Origin: Allocatelliglobosispora scoriae
GTDB taxonomy: Bacteria > Actinomycetota > Actinomycetes > Mycobacteriales > Micromonosporaceae
Direction of reading: 5' to 3'
NCBI RefSeq assembly: GCF_014204945.1
Contig: NZ_JACHMN010000002.1
Location: 3,929,001-3,993,000, forward strand
DNA: 64,000 nucleotides
Positions 50,272 to 59,375 of the stretch are shown piece after piece (within the stretch, counting starts at the first letter, position 1; the number at the start of each line of letters is the position of its first letter). The notes beneath the pieces were generated by a model that worked only from the letters and a program-made list of their open reading frames with translations, was not told where the DNA came from and ran no database searches. A program made the translations under genes and the position numbers.

Positions 50272-52215
50272 GTGCGTGGTGGCACTGCGTTGGCCAGCGT
50301 GGTGGGTGTGCTCGCGGCCCTGCTCGTCGCCGCACCCGCGTCGGCTGCGACCACCATCACCGGCGACGTGACGGCGCGGGACGGGGGCGCACCGATCGTC
50401 GGTGCCGTCGTCGAGGCGATCACCGGGGAGTCCGATGTGGTCAAGTCGGCGACCACCGACGCGACCGGCCACTACCAGCTGATCCAGATCCCCACGTCGG
50501 GCACCTTCCGCCTGCGTTTTCGGGCGGCGGGCTTCGCCGAACTCTGGTCCGCCAACGCACCCGACTGGCGTAACGCCGCCCGCTACTCGGGGACGGTGCA
50601 GCAGTTCGTGAACGCCGCTCTCTACCAGGGGGCGGGCACGATCCGGGGCACGATCACCGACTTCACCGGACAGCCGCTCGCCGGCGCGACGATCCTCGTG
50701 CAGCGGAAAGACACCTCCTGGCGCGCCTACACCAGGACCGATGCGACCGGCGGCTACACGCAGGGCAACGTCCCGCCGGGCGAGTATTCGGTCAAGATCT
50801 ACGCAGCCCGCCACGCCGTGCAGTACGTCCCGGCGCAGGCGCTGCCCTCGTTCTTCACCGTCGCCGATGCCGCCGAGGTCGTCGCCGACGACACGATGCT
50901 GCCCAACGGCGGGCTGGACCTCGCCATTCAGCACCCGACGACGGGCGCCCCGGTCGCCGATGCCTGCATCACCGTCACCGGGACGATCCCCGTCTTCGTG
51001 GTCTCGGGGGAGTTCCCGCCGCCCAGCACGGTCACCGGCACGGTCTGCGCGCGGGCCGACGGGCACTACCGCTTCGACGACCTGCCGCCGGTCGAGTACA
51101 CGGTGACGATGACCGGGAGCCGGACCTACTGGCCCTTCACCGCGGCGAAGGTGACCCCGGCTCGCGGGGCGCCGACGGCGGCGACGATCACGGCTGCTCC
51201 GGCGGCGTCCGTACGGTTGCGGATCAGCGCGGCACAGTCCGGCGTCCCGGTGCCCACGACCTGCGTCCAGTTCGTGCCGCTCCCGTTCCGGACCGGTGAG
51301 AGCGGCATCTTCTGCAACCTCGACCCGGCCGGTGCGCCGCAGGCGGAGCTGATCATCGGTCCGCTTCAGAACGTGGACGCCAACCTCTTCGTCGCCCCCG
51401 CTCCGGGCAGCGGGCTCGGTGCGCAGTGGCTCAGCCCGATCGGCGGCACCGGTGACCAGCGGCTGGCTGCGGCGCTCAAGGTGGGCAGCACCGGCGTGAC
51501 CGCGGATGTCCCGGCGATCGTGCTCGACCCGGCCGGGGAGATCAAGGGTCGGATGACCGGCTTCGACGGCGCCGACCCGATCGGCTGTGCCTTCCCGGTC
51601 GGCATGGGGTTGTCGGAGAACGGCAAGACGGGGCTGCCGGGCCATACCTACGGCTGCGACACGCTGGGCACCTACACGATCGCCGGGCTCGGCCCCTACC
51701 GCTGGCCGATCCAGTTCGTGCCGGGCAACCCGGTCTGGGGGCAGACCTACTCGCCGATCTGGTCGGGCCGGGCCAACAACCGCTTCGCCGCCAGCCACAT
51801 CAAGGTCACCGCCGGTGCGTCCGTGACTGTCGACGCGGTCTTCCCCGCGCAGAAGTCGGTCTGGGTGGTCGGCACCGACGACTACACCACGTCGATGGCG
51901 CTCTACGACGCGTACACCGGGGATCCGGTCCTGGCCGGAGGCTTCAACGGCAGCATCAGCTATCGGCGGGACGCCTTCGTCGGCGCGACCAACCTGATCC
52001 TCTATCGCGACGGCAAGGGCACCTGCTGGATGCAGCGGCCGGTGACGGTGGGCAGGCGGTCGACGCTGGAGCCCTACTTCGCCACCGGCATCACGCAGTA
52101 CCTCCGCTACGCCGACTGCCGGTCGACCCCGCCCCCGCTGCGCAAGATGATCCTCCAGCGCCGCGGGTCGACCGCCCCGTTCTCGATCCCCCAGATCATC
52201 GCCCGCCGCAGCTAG
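50272..52215 (+). CDS. Secreted CarboxypepD_reg-like repeat protein
   Basis: A 647-aa exported protein. GTG 50272 after GGGGAGATC; signal peptide ~1-25 (ending PASAATT). Several Ig-like CarboxypepD_reg/transthyretin-type domains: ITGDVTARDGGAPIVGAVV (~26), GTIRGTITDFTGQPLAGATI (~120), LDLAIQHPTTGAPVADACIT (~220), EIKGRMTGFDG (~423). Paired cysteines (ADACITV, TGTVCAR; GCAFPVG, GCDTLGT) suggest disulfides. No catalytic domain is visible, so it may be an adhesin or cell-surface scaffold. Family of full-length protein unknown. Confidence 0.78.
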   Translation: MRGGTALASVVGVLAALLVAAPASAATTITGDVTARDGGAPIVGAVVEAITGESDVVKSATTDATGHYQLIQIPTSGTFRLRFRAAGFAELWSANAPDWRNAARYSGTVQQFVNAALYQGAGTIRGTITDFTGQPLAGATILVQRKDTSWRAYTRTDATGGYTQGNVPPGEYSVKIYAARHAVQYVPAQALPSFFTVADAAEVVADDTMLPNGGLDLAIQHPTTGAPVADACITVTGTIPVFVVSGEFPPPSTVTGTVCARADGHYRFDDLPPVEYTVTMTGSRTYWPFTAAKVTPARGAPTAATITAAPAASVRLRISAAQSGVPVPTTCVQFVPLPFRTGESGIFCNLDPAGAPQAELIIGPLQNVDANLFVAPAPGSGLGAQWLSPIGGTGDQRLAAALKVGSTGVTADVPAIVLDPAGEIKGRMTGFDGADPIGCAFPVGMGLSENGKTGLPGHTYGCDTLGTYTIAGLGPYRWPIQFVPGNPVWGQTYSPIWSGRANNRFAASHIKVTAGASVTVDAVFPAQKSVWVVGTDDYTTSMALYDAYTGDPVLAGGFNGSISYRRDAFVGATNLILYRDGKGTCWMQRPVTVGRRSTLEPYFATGITQYLRYADCRSTPPPLRKMILQRRGSTAPFSIPQIIARRS

Positions 52216-52218
52216 CCT

Positions 52219-52288
52219 CCGTCACGTTTTGCAGCAAAGCGTGGCCATTTCGCTGCGCGAGGCCACGCTTTGCTGCAAAACGTGACGG
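52219..52288. repeat. 70-bp palindrome, family D
   Basis: 28-bp perfect arms CCGTCACGTTTTGCAGCAAA followed by GCGTGGCC (52219-52246) and the complement (52261-52288), around the 14-nt loop ATTTCGCTGCGCGA. It lies exactly between two convergent genes (stop at 52215 and stop at 52308), suggesting a two-way terminator. Single copy in this window. Confidence 0.95.
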
Positions 52289-52307
52289 GGACAGGGCGTG
52301 ACGAGCG

Positions 52308-53723
52308 CTAGGGGAGGGTTTGGGACACGCCGTGGCGGCGGGGGTCGGCCGCCGCGCCGGAGGTGCCGACCGCGCTCACCGCGCCGAAGTAGTGGTTGCT
52401 CGTCGACCACCGGTTGACGGCGAAACCCCGCTCGACCAGCACATCGGCGGACTCGTCCGGGTAGCCGAGCTCCAGGTGCACCACGTCGTCGGCCACGTGC
52501 AGGCGCGGCGCGTCGATGGCGTCGGTGAGGTCGAGGTCCTCGTCGACGACGCCGAGCACCGTCGAGACGAGCGCCGACCGGATGCGCGACGCACCGGCGG
52601 AGCCCACGGCGAGCTCGATCCGCTCGTCGGCCCCGATCACGACGAGCGGGCACATCATCGAGCCGACCCGGTCACCCGGGCGGAGCTGCGGCGTCATCAG
52701 CTCGCCCTCGCCGAGCATCGAGTTGAGGTGCAGGCCCATCCCGGGCACCCAGACACCGGAGCCCAGTCCGAGCGTGTGCGTCACGACGCAGGCGTTGCCC
52801 TCGGCGTCCACCACCGACACGTTCGTCGTCTCGCCGAGGCCTTCGCGCGGGGGTTTCGGCTGGTGGGCGTACCGCTGAAGGATCTCGGCGAGCTCGACGG
52901 CCCGGACGGCACCGCGGCCGAGACCGGCGGCGAGGCCGCGGAAGGTTCTGAGGGTGTTGTTGAGGTCGTCGCGGCCCGCGATCGTGCGGCCCGCGAGGCG
53001 CGCGACGCCGACGGGGGTGGTGATCACGCGGTAGGCGGCGAGGTCGGAGTGGTCGAGTACGCCGCCGTCGGCCCGGACCGAAGCCACCATCTCGTCGGCG
53101 ATCCGGCCGGAGTAGAACGGCTCGTCGGCCGCCATCCGGGCGAACGTCTCGGCGAGCCCGGCGTGGAAGATGCACTCGCCGGTGCGGAGCAGGCGGCCGG
53201 TCGGCGCGTACGCCGAGGCGCCCTCCGAACGCAGCATCGCGGTCGCGATCGACTCGAGCGGACCGAGCAGCCCTTCGGTGAGCGGCACCCCCTCCCGCGC
53301 CAACGCGTAGGCCGGCTCGACCAGCGTCGACCAGGGCAGACGGCCGAAGCGTCGGCTCAGCTCCCGGCAGCCGGCGGGGATGCCGGGGACCGCGACGGAG
53401 GCACCGCCGACCGCGTAGGAAATTGGCACATCCCCGAATCGGACATCGACGGGAACCATCGGGCCGGGCGTGCCGCCCTCGATGCCCGGGACCGCGCAGA
53501 AGAAGTCCAGAACCGTCACCTCGCCGGTCCGCGCGCTGAAGACCGTGGCGAAGCCGCCGCCGCCGAGTCCGCAGGCCACGGTCTCGGCGGCGCACGCGGC
53601 GAGGGTGGCGGCGACCGCCGCATCGACGGCGTTGCCGCCCGCCGATAGGATCTGCGCGCCTGCCTCGACGGTGGCCGAGTGGCCGCCCGCGATCCCGGCC
53701 GGAACCGGCCGCCGATTCATCAT
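52308..53723 (-). CDS. Gamma-glutamyltransferase family protein
   Basis: A 471-aa Ntn-hydrolase of the GGT family, shorter than the usual ~550-580. N-terminal AGGHSATVEAGAQILSAGGN and GLGGGGFATVFSARTGEV are typical. The autoprocessing site and nucleophile Thr lie in GLGETTNVSVVDAEGNA (~299), with the small-subunit motifs GLHLNSMLGEGE and GSAGASRIRSALV. No signal peptide is seen, unlike classical GGT, so a cytoplasmic or specialised role is possible. It hydrolyses or transfers gamma-glutamyl groups. Confidence 0.86.
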   Translation of the reverse strand: MMNRRPVPAGIAGGHSATVEAGAQILSAGGNAVDAAVAATLAACAAETVACGLGGGGFATVFSARTGEVTVLDFFCAVPGIEGGTPGPMVPVDVRFGDVPISYAVGGASVAVPGIPAGCRELSRRFGRLPWSTLVEPAYALAREGVPLTEGLLGPLESIATAMLRSEGASAYAPTGRLLRTGECIFHAGLAETFARMAADEPFYSGRIADEMVASVRADGGVLDHSDLAAYRVITTPVGVARLAGRTIAGRDDLNNTLRTFRGLAAGLGRGAVRAVELAEILQRYAHQPKPPREGLGETTNVSVVDAEGNACVVTHTLGLGSGVWVPGMGLHLNSMLGEGELMTPQLRPGDRVGSMMCPLVVIGADERIELAVGSAGASRIRSALVSTVLGVVDEDLDLTDAIDAPRLHVADDVVHLELGYPDESADVLVERGFAVNRWSTSNHYFGAVSAVGTSGAAADPRRHGVSQTLP

Positions 53724-53839
53724 GGCGCATAAGGTATCAGGTGGTTCATCCCGCTTTGGGAATCACGATGGTCGCTGGATGTCACCTGTTCACTACCACC
53801 GTTCACGTGAGTACTTCTCGCTCACGTAGCATCCGGCCC

Positions 53840-55201
53840 ATGACAACCGGTGTGGAGGCGCCCAGCACAGCGGGCCAGCCCCTCTCGACCACCGTGCGAG
53901 TCGGCTACTCCCTCGGCTCGCTGGTCACCGGTGCCTTCGGCACGGTGCCCGGGCTGTTGCTGCTGCCCTACCTCACCGACAACCTCGGTGTGGCTGCGGG
54001 CGCGGCCGGTCTGCTGGTGCTGCTGCCCAAGGCGTGGGACGTCGTGGTCAACCCGCTCGCGGGTCGGATCTCCGATCGCACGCACACGCGCTGGGGTGCC
54101 CGCCGGCCCTACCTGATCTTCGGCGGGGTCTCGCTCGCCGTGCTCTTCGCGCTCATGTTCGCCGCACCCTTCGGTGCCGAACCAGGCATCTCCGCCGCCT
54201 ACGTCGCCGTGGTCTTTCTCTTCACCGCGACGGCGTTCGCGTTCTTCCAGGTGCCCTACGTCTCCATGCCCGCGGAGATGACCGACGACTACGCCGAGCG
54301 TACGCGGATGATGACCTGGCGGGTCGCGCTGCTGGCGACGGCGATCCTCGTCTCCGGCGCGGGCGCCCCCTGGATCGTGGACGCGACCGGCGGCGGCATC
54401 GCCGGGCACCGCTGGATGGGCGTCTTCGTGGCGTCCCTGATGATCCTCGGCTGCGTCACCGTCTTCGTGGTCACGGCGAAGGCGCCGCTCGGCTCGGTCA
54501 CCGCGAGCGAGCCGACCCTGCGCGGCCAGCTCCGGATCGTCGCCGCCAACCGGCCCTTCCGGGTGCTCGTCGCCTGCTTCGTCGCCCAGGCCGCCGGGGT
54601 CTCCTGCATGCTCGCCGGGGTCAACTACTTCGCCGACCACGTGCTGCACGATCACAGCGCGCGGACGCTGCTCTTCCTCTTCGCGGTCTCGCCCGCGCTG
54701 GTCGTGATGCCGCTCTGGCGGCGGATCGGCGACAAGGTCGGCAAGCTGCGCGGCTATGTCATCGCGTCGGTCACCCTCACCGCCGCCACGCTGATCCTGG
54801 TCGTCTCGCCCTTCGTGCCGACGTGGCTGGTCTACGCGTTCATCGCGATCATGGGCATCGGGTACGCCGGCCAGCAGCTCTTCGGCCTCGCGATGCTGCC
54901 CGACTGCATCGCCCTCGACACGGCCCGGACGGGCAAGCGGCAGGCGGGCGTCTTCACCGGCGTCTGGACGGCGGGGGAGACGCTGGGCCTCGCCCTCGGG
55001 CCGGGCATCTTCGGCGCGGTGCTGCAGATGTTCGACTACTCGTCGTCGACGACGGGGACCCCGGCACCGCAATCGGCTCTCGCGGAGCAGGGGGTGCTGC
55101 TCGGCTTCACCCTGGTGCCCGCGGTCATCGTGGGCCTGGCGCTGGTGTTCCTCCGCAACTACAGCAAGGACCTGCCGTCTCCGGCGGAGCAGCCGCAGTA
55201 A
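53840..55201 (+). CDS. GPH (MelB-like) family MFS transporter
   Basis: A 453-aa cation symporter-type transporter with about 12 membrane segments. ATG 53840 is used; the frame is open back to 53741 but lacks family similarity. MelB-like signatures: LLPYLTDNLGVAAGAAG, VVNPLAGRISDRTHTRWGAR, RPYLIFGGVSL, VPYVSMPAEMTDDYAERTRM and MLPDCIALDTARTGKRQAGV. Substrate is probably a sugar or glycoside, unproven. The downstream alkaline-phosphatase-type gene starts 13 bp after its stop, probably in one operon. Confidence 0.86.
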   Translation: MTTGVEAPSTAGQPLSTTVRVGYSLGSLVTGAFGTVPGLLLLPYLTDNLGVAAGAAGLLVLLPKAWDVVVNPLAGRISDRTHTRWGARRPYLIFGGVSLAVLFALMFAAPFGAEPGISAAYVAVVFLFTATAFAFFQVPYVSMPAEMTDDYAERTRMMTWRVALLATAILVSGAGAPWIVDATGGGIAGHRWMGVFVASLMILGCVTVFVVTAKAPLGSVTASEPTLRGQLRIVAANRPFRVLVACFVAQAAGVSCMLAGVNYFADHVLHDHSARTLLFLFAVSPALVVMPLWRRIGDKVGKLRGYVIASVTLTAATLILVVSPFVPTWLVYAFIAIMGIGYAGQQLFGLAMLPDCIALDTARTGKRQAGVFTGVWTAGETLGLALGPGIFGAVLQMFDYSSSTTGTPAPQSALAEQGVLLGFTLVPAVIVGLALVFLRNYSKDLPSPAEQPQ

Positions 55202-55214
55202 CGGGTGGTGATGC

Positions 55215-56027
55215 ATGCAGCATGTCGTCGTGTTCGGCGTGGACGGTGTCCGGTGGGACACGCTCCACGAGGTCGCCACCCCCACCTTCGATGCGATCGC
55301 CGCAGCCGGATTCCTCAGCCGCTTCGAGGTGAGCGCCGAGGCGCCCACGCTCTCCGGTCCGACCTGGTCGACGATCGCCACCGGTGTGTGGCCCAGCGCC
55401 CACGGCGTGCGGGACAACCACTTCGTCGGCCACCGGCTCGCCGACCACCCCGACTTCCTGACGCTGGTCAGCCGGGCGGGCCACCGCACCTACGCCGCCG
55501 CCGCGTGGCCGCCGCTCGTCACCATCGTCGACAACGGCCCGGTCTTCCGCGCGCCGACCCGGCTCAGCTATGCCGACGGCGACGCATACGGTTGGGGCGC
55601 CGCGGACCAGTTGCTTGCCGACGATGCCGCTGCCGCGCTGGGTGCCGGAGACTTCGCCGCGGCCTTCGTCTACCTCGGCAACCCCGACGAGACCGCCCAT
55701 GACGAGGGCACCGGCGAGCCCTACCGAGCCGCGATCGAGGCGGCCGATCGCCAGGTGGGCGAGGTGCTCGCCGCGATCCGGGCCCGTCCGACCTACGCCG
55801 CCGAGCAGTGGACGGTCATCGTCGTCACCGATCACGGGCACCGGGACGGCGGCGGCCACGGCGAGCGCAGCGAGTGGGAGCGGACCGCGTGGATCGCGGC
55901 GAGCGGTCCCGGCGTACCGTCCGGGCAGATCAGCGCCTGCCACGCGGACGTCGCGCCGAGCGTGCTCGCCGCGCTCGGCGTTCACCACGACCACCTTCCG
56001 GGTACGCCGTTCGCCGCGCTCGGGTAG
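55215..56027 (+). CDS. Alkaline phosphatase superfamily phosphodiesterase/pyrophosphatase
   Basis: A 270-aa enzyme of the AP superfamily (type I phosphodiesterase/nucleotide pyrophosphatase). Metal ligands are Asp in FGVDGVRWDTL (~8), nucleophile Thr/Ser in SGPTWSTIATGVWPSAHGVRD (~48), and DHGHRDGGGHGE (~206) with two further ligands. No signal peptide; presumably cytoplasmic. It probably hydrolyses phosphodiester or pyrophosphate bonds; substrate unknown. Co-directional with the GPH transporter. Confidence 0.82.
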   Translation: MQHVVVFGVDGVRWDTLHEVATPTFDAIAAAGFLSRFEVSAEAPTLSGPTWSTIATGVWPSAHGVRDNHFVGHRLADHPDFLTLVSRAGHRTYAAAAWPPLVTIVDNGPVFRAPTRLSYADGDAYGWGAADQLLADDAAAALGAGDFAAAFVYLGNPDETAHDEGTGEPYRAAIEAADRQVGEVLAAIRARPTYAAEQWTVIVVTDHGHRDGGGHGERSEWERTAWIAASGPGVPSGQISACHADVAPSVLAALGVHHDHLPGTPFAALG

Positions 56028-56154
56028 CGCCTGGCGCGGGGTTGGGCGAGGCATGATCGTGCAGGTTCCCGGAAGGTGGCCCTATCTCGGCTGGTTGAGG
56101 GCGTTGTCTCCGACAAACAACGCGATCAACCGGAGCTGGAGTGGGCGTTGAGGA

Positions 56155-56184
56155 GCAACTCTTCAAGATTTGCGGCGATCTTGG
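56155..56184. repeat. Decayed family B palindrome (copy 4)
   Basis: GCAACTCTTCAAGATTTGCG, continuing GCGATCTTGG, matches the family B half-element with two substitutions that break the dyad. It lies 8 bp after the nuoH stop (minus strand) and 128 bp after the phosphodiesterase stop. A small hairpin GCGTTGT/ACAACGC is nearby (56101-56123). Confidence 0.75.
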
Positions 56185-56191
56185 CGCGGGA

Positions 56192-57154
56192 TCAGTTCAG
56201 CGCCAGGCGGACGCCGACCGTGAGGACGAGCTGCGCCAGGGCCAGCGGGACCAGGATCTGCCAGCAGAGCCGCTGAAGCTGGTCCTCGCGCAGCCGGGGA
56301 TAGGCGACCCGCAGCCAGATCACGAGGAACGCCACGGCATAGGTCTTGAGCAGCATCCAGAGCCAGCCGAGCGCATCGGCGTTCGGGCCGTGCCAGCCGC
56401 CGAGGAAGAGCACGGCGGTCAGCGCCGAGATCACCACGATCCCGGCGAACTCGGCGAGCAGGTAGAACGCGAACCGCAGCCCCGTGTACTCGGTCATGAA
56501 GCCGAAGACGAGCTCGGAGTCGGCGATCGGCATGTCGAAGGGCGGCCGACGGATCTCGGCGATCGCCGCGATGAAGAAGATCACCATCGCCGGTGCCTGC
56601 CAGATCAGCCACCACGGCTGCCACTTCTCGACGATCACCTGCAGTGAGAGCGAGCCGGCCGCCATCGCCACGCTCGCCGCCGAGAGGACCAACGGCAGCT
56701 CGTACGCCATCAGCTGCGCCGCACCCCGCAACCCGCCGAGCAGGGAGTACTTGTTGGCCGAAGCCCAGGCCGACATGAGCACCGCGATGACACCGATGCC
56801 GAGCACCGCGAGCGCGAAGACGAGTCCGACGTCGAGCGACTGTGCGACGAGGTCACCGGGGCCGAGCGGGATGACGAGCAGCACCAGCATGTAGGGGAGC
56901 AGCGCCACCATCGGTGCGAGCCGGAACACCGGACCGTCGGCGGCACGCGGGGTCACGTCTTCCTTCTGCACGAACTTGATGCCGTCGGCGACGAGCTGCG
57001 CCCAGCCGTGGAAGCCACCGGCGTACATGGGGCCCATGCGAGCCTGCATGTGTGCCATGACCTTGTGCTCCGTCTGCCCGACGAGGAGCGGCAGAGTCAG
57101 GAACGCGACCACCACCCCGCCGACTCGCAGCAGCAACTCCACCCACGTCGCCAT
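56192..57154 (-). CDS. nuoH: NADH-quinone oxidoreductase subunit H
   Basis: A 320-aa membrane subunit of complex I that forms the quinone-access channel. ATG 57154 gives MATWVELLLRVGGVVVAFLT; the frame to 57253 is rejected. Signatures: QARMGPMYAGGFHGWAQLVA (N-terminal), KFVQKEDVTP, GSLSLQVIVEKWQPWW and the signature RRPPFDMPIADSELVFGFMT, with about eight membrane helices. It is minus strand, separated from nuoC by the Uma2 gene, and far from nuoI, to which it is usually adjacent. Confidence 0.93.
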   Translation of the reverse strand: MATWVELLLRVGGVVVAFLTLPLLVGQTEHKVMAHMQARMGPMYAGGFHGWAQLVADGIKFVQKEDVTPRAADGPVFRLAPMVALLPYMLVLLVIPLGPGDLVAQSLDVGLVFALAVLGIGVIAVLMSAWASANKYSLLGGLRGAAQLMAYELPLVLSAASVAMAAGSLSLQVIVEKWQPWWLIWQAPAMVIFFIAAIAEIRRPPFDMPIADSELVFGFMTEYTGLRFAFYLLAEFAGIVVISALTAVLFLGGWHGPNADALGWLWMLLKTYAVAFLVIWLRVAYPRLREDQLQRLCWQILVPLALAQLVLTVGVRLALN

Positions 57155-57179
57155 GCCTGGCAGCATACGGAGTGGCTGG

Positions 57180-57731
57180 TTAGGGCAGCAGCGTGGCGGG
57201 GTCGATCTCGACGGTACGCAGTGGATCGGTGAGGGTGAGGCGCTCACCGTCACCCGCCCGCGACACCTCGACGTAATAGCCGTCGACCAATTGCAAGAGC
57301 TGCAGGTGGAGGCCCTTCATCGTCCGTTCGGCAATGATGTAGAGCGGGATTCCAGCCTTGGCGTAGAGCTGGAGTTTCGTGACCCGGTCGTGCGCCGCAT
57401 TGCTCGGAGAGACGATCTCGGCGACGAGTACGACCTGCTCGGGTTCGAAGTAGAGCTTGTCGTAATCGTCCAGAACGATAACGACATCGGGGATGACGAT
57501 GGCGCCTGGCCTCAGCCGAACATTGACAGCTTCGAGAATGAACTGGCCTGGGTGAACGGCATCCCGGAGAGCATTGGCCAGGCCTAACGATGCCATCTGA
57601 TGGAAGCCGGTTGCTGAAGGGGGCACGATCAAGGTCCCATCGAGGAGTTCGAAGCGTTCGGGGGTTTCACCCAGCGCCCAGAAGTCCTCCTCGGTTACCC
57701 AGCCGACCCGGCCAGCGGGTGCTGCGGTCAT
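57180..57731 (-). CDS. Uma2 family endonuclease (DUF820)
   Basis: A 183-aa PD-(D/E)xK-type protein. ATG 57731 has CGGAGG upstream; GTG 57761 is an alternative. Active-site elements of Uma2 proteins are present: FELLDGTLIV (Glu), PDVVIVLDDYDK (Asp), VVLVAEIVSPSNAAHDRVTK (E.V.S..N...D...K) and YAKAGIPLYIIAER. Biological role is unclear; such genes are often mobile and common in filamentous actinobacteria and cyanobacteria. It interrupts the nuo cluster, between nuoC and nuoH, preceded by an AT-richer 115-bp gap (57762-57876) that may hold its own promoter. Confidence 0.87.
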   Translation of the reverse strand: MTAAPAGRVGWVTEEDFWALGETPERFELLDGTLIVPPSATGFHQMASLGLANALRDAVHPGQFILEAVNVRLRPGAIVIPDVVIVLDDYDKLYFEPEQVVLVAEIVSPSNAAHDRVTKLQLYAKAGIPLYIIAERTMKGLHLQLLQLVDGYYVEVSRAGDGERLTLTDPLRTVEIDPATLLP

Positions 57732-57876
57732 CTCGACCACCTCCGAATCGTCTTCGCTCACGCGCTCAGTCTCGCATGAGGCTGGACCTTCGTTGGAGTT
57801 ATTGCAAGCGAGTGAATCCAGGTAGTTTCTGTAACTAGCAACGAAGCCATATGGTTGCCGCGTTGGGCATTGGTCG

Positions 57877-58440
57877 TCAGCTCTGCGGGCCCCACTCGCC
57901 CGGGGCGGGGACGCCGGGCGGGCGGACCGCCTGACGCTTGCTGCCCGACTCGGACTCGCCGGGCTCCTTCGCGCCGGGCCAGGGCTTCGCGACCCGAGTG
58001 GCCAGCACGAACTCCTTGCGCAGCGGGTGCCCCTCGAACTCCGGCGGCAGCAGCAGCGGCGGCAGCCCACCGGGGAACCCGATGCCGAACATCTCGTGGG
58101 TCTCCCGCTCGTGCCAGGCGGCGCCCGGGTAGACATCCACGATCGAGGCGAGCGTCGCGGCGTCCCGGGGGATGCGGGTCCGCAGCAGCACCCCGAACCT
58201 GGCCCGGATCGACCAGAGGTGCGTGATGATCGAGAAGCCCTCGTCGAGCTCGTCGACGGCGGAGAGCCAGTCGAAGAAGTCACAGCCGAGCTCGGCGTCG
58301 TCCCGGACGGCACGCACGGCGGCCACCCACTTCTCCGGCGCCACGTCGACGACCGGGCGAGCGAAGGCGCCACCGCCGCTGACGGAGGCAGTGCCCCCCA
58401 CCAGCTCCGCGATGCGTGATCCGATCTCCTCCTGCGCCAT
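57877..58440 (-). CDS. nuoC: NADH-quinone oxidoreductase subunit C
   Basis: A 187-aa peripheral-arm subunit of complex I (30-kDa family). Family signature: HERETHEMFGIGFPGG (~128-143), then LLLPPEFEGHPLRKEF. Start MAQEEIGSRIAELVGG at 58440. The C-terminus has an extra Pro/Gly/Ser tail. It should pair with NuoD (49-kDa), but no nuoD is in the window. It lies between the Uma2 gene and two secreted orphan genes. Confidence 0.92.
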   Translation of the reverse strand: MAQEEIGSRIAELVGGTASVSGGGAFARPVVDVAPEKWVAAVRAVRDDAELGCDFFDWLSAVDELDEGFSIITHLWSIRARFGVLLRTRIPRDAATLASIVDVYPGAAWHERETHEMFGIGFPGGLPPLLLPPEFEGHPLRKEFVLATRVAKPWPGAKEPGESESGSKRQAVRPPGVPAPGEWGPQS

Positions 58441-58570
58441 GGGGAGATCTTAGACGCCAGGCGACCCGCCTATGAGTCGCCGGTGACAGCGAGCTACAAA
58501 ACGATGCGGCCCGGCGAGTGCCGATGCGAAGGCTACCGATCTCTCGATTGCTCACCTATGCTTTGTAGTT

Positions 58571-59368
58571 ATGAGGACACCCCGCAAGGCCGACCTCATC
58601 ACGGTCGCGGTCTCCGTCCTGTTCGCCGCTGTCGGACTGGCCGTGTCTCCGAGTCCGGCGCATGCCGCCCCGAGCTGCGCACCCTCCAATCCCACCGGCA
58701 GCTATTTCGACGGCTTCTGGCACAACAACGCTGCCTATCCGCAGTACAACTGGGAAGGCGCGTCGGCCTATATCAAGGTTTGGTATCCGGGGACTTGTTC
58801 CGGTGGATTCAGGCCTTGGACGAATGCGTGGGTCATGATCGCGCCCAGTAGCACTCAGTCCGGAGGGGTCGGACATGCGCAGGCGGGCTACGTGCGCGAC
58901 GTTCTCCCGAATGGGACCGAGCAGTTCGTGACGTTCGGTGAATTCGCGAACGACGCCAACGGCGACGGCGTCATCAACACGTCCAGTCCCAGTGAGTGGA
59001 CACGAATCTATTGGCAGAATGCCGTCTCGGGTACGGCGCCCGCTTACAGAGTGCTGTGGAACGCATCCACCGGTAGGCTCAATGCCAGCTACAACGGCAC
59101 CGTATTCGCGACGAGCCAGTTCAACCCGTACAACTCTGCATGGCGGCAGCCGTTCTCACCACAGTTCATGGGTGAGACGAAATATCAGACTGGCAACATG
59201 CCCGGTGTCACCGGAGCTCGAGTGAACTTCACGGCACTGGGCGCGCAGCGCGCCTCCGACCACGCATTGGTGAGCATGTCGTGCAGCATGTCCGCATCGA
59301 ATCAGAATACGACTCTGTGGGGACTGCAGGCCTCCAGCTGTACCGCGTTCGACATCTGGCAGAAGTGA
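58571..59368 (+). CDS. Secreted orphan protein inside the nuo cluster
   Basis: A 265-aa exported protein. Signal peptide ~1-33 (ending PAHAAPS), then a Trp/Tyr/Asn-rich beta-like domain (FDGFWHNNAAYPQYNWEGAS, VWYPGTCSG, FANDANGDGVINTS, WRQPFSPQFMGETKYQ). Four Cys are seen (PSCAPSN, GTCSG, MSCSMS, SSCTAF), suggesting disulfides. I recognise no family. The DNA is less GC-biased than its neighbours. ATG 58571 follows an AT-rich stretch (CCTATGCTTTGTAGTT), so a leaderless transcript is possible. It interrupts nuoC and nuoB. Confidence 0.72.
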   Translation: MRTPRKADLITVAVSVLFAAVGLAVSPSPAHAAPSCAPSNPTGSYFDGFWHNNAAYPQYNWEGASAYIKVWYPGTCSGGFRPWTNAWVMIAPSSTQSGGVGHAQAGYVRDVLPNGTEQFVTFGEFANDANGDGVINTSSPSEWTRIYWQNAVSGTAPAYRVLWNASTGRLNASYNGTVFATSQFNPYNSAWRQPFSPQFMGETKYQTGNMPGVTGARVNFTALGAQRASDHALVSMSCSMSASNQNTTLWGLQASSCTAFDIWQK

Positions 59369-59375
59369 GACCGAC

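Noticed and set aside
48919-51798. 959-codon open frame on the minus strand opposite proA and the secreted repeat protein
   Set aside because: Shadow of GC-rich coding DNA: its product is a low-complexity Arg/Gly/Asp string with no domain, while the plus strand encodes proA and a signal-peptide protein.
53822-55489. 555-codon minus-strand frame opposite the GPH transporter
   Set aside because: Hydrophilic mirror of a membrane protein, no ribosome-binding site and no recognisable domain.
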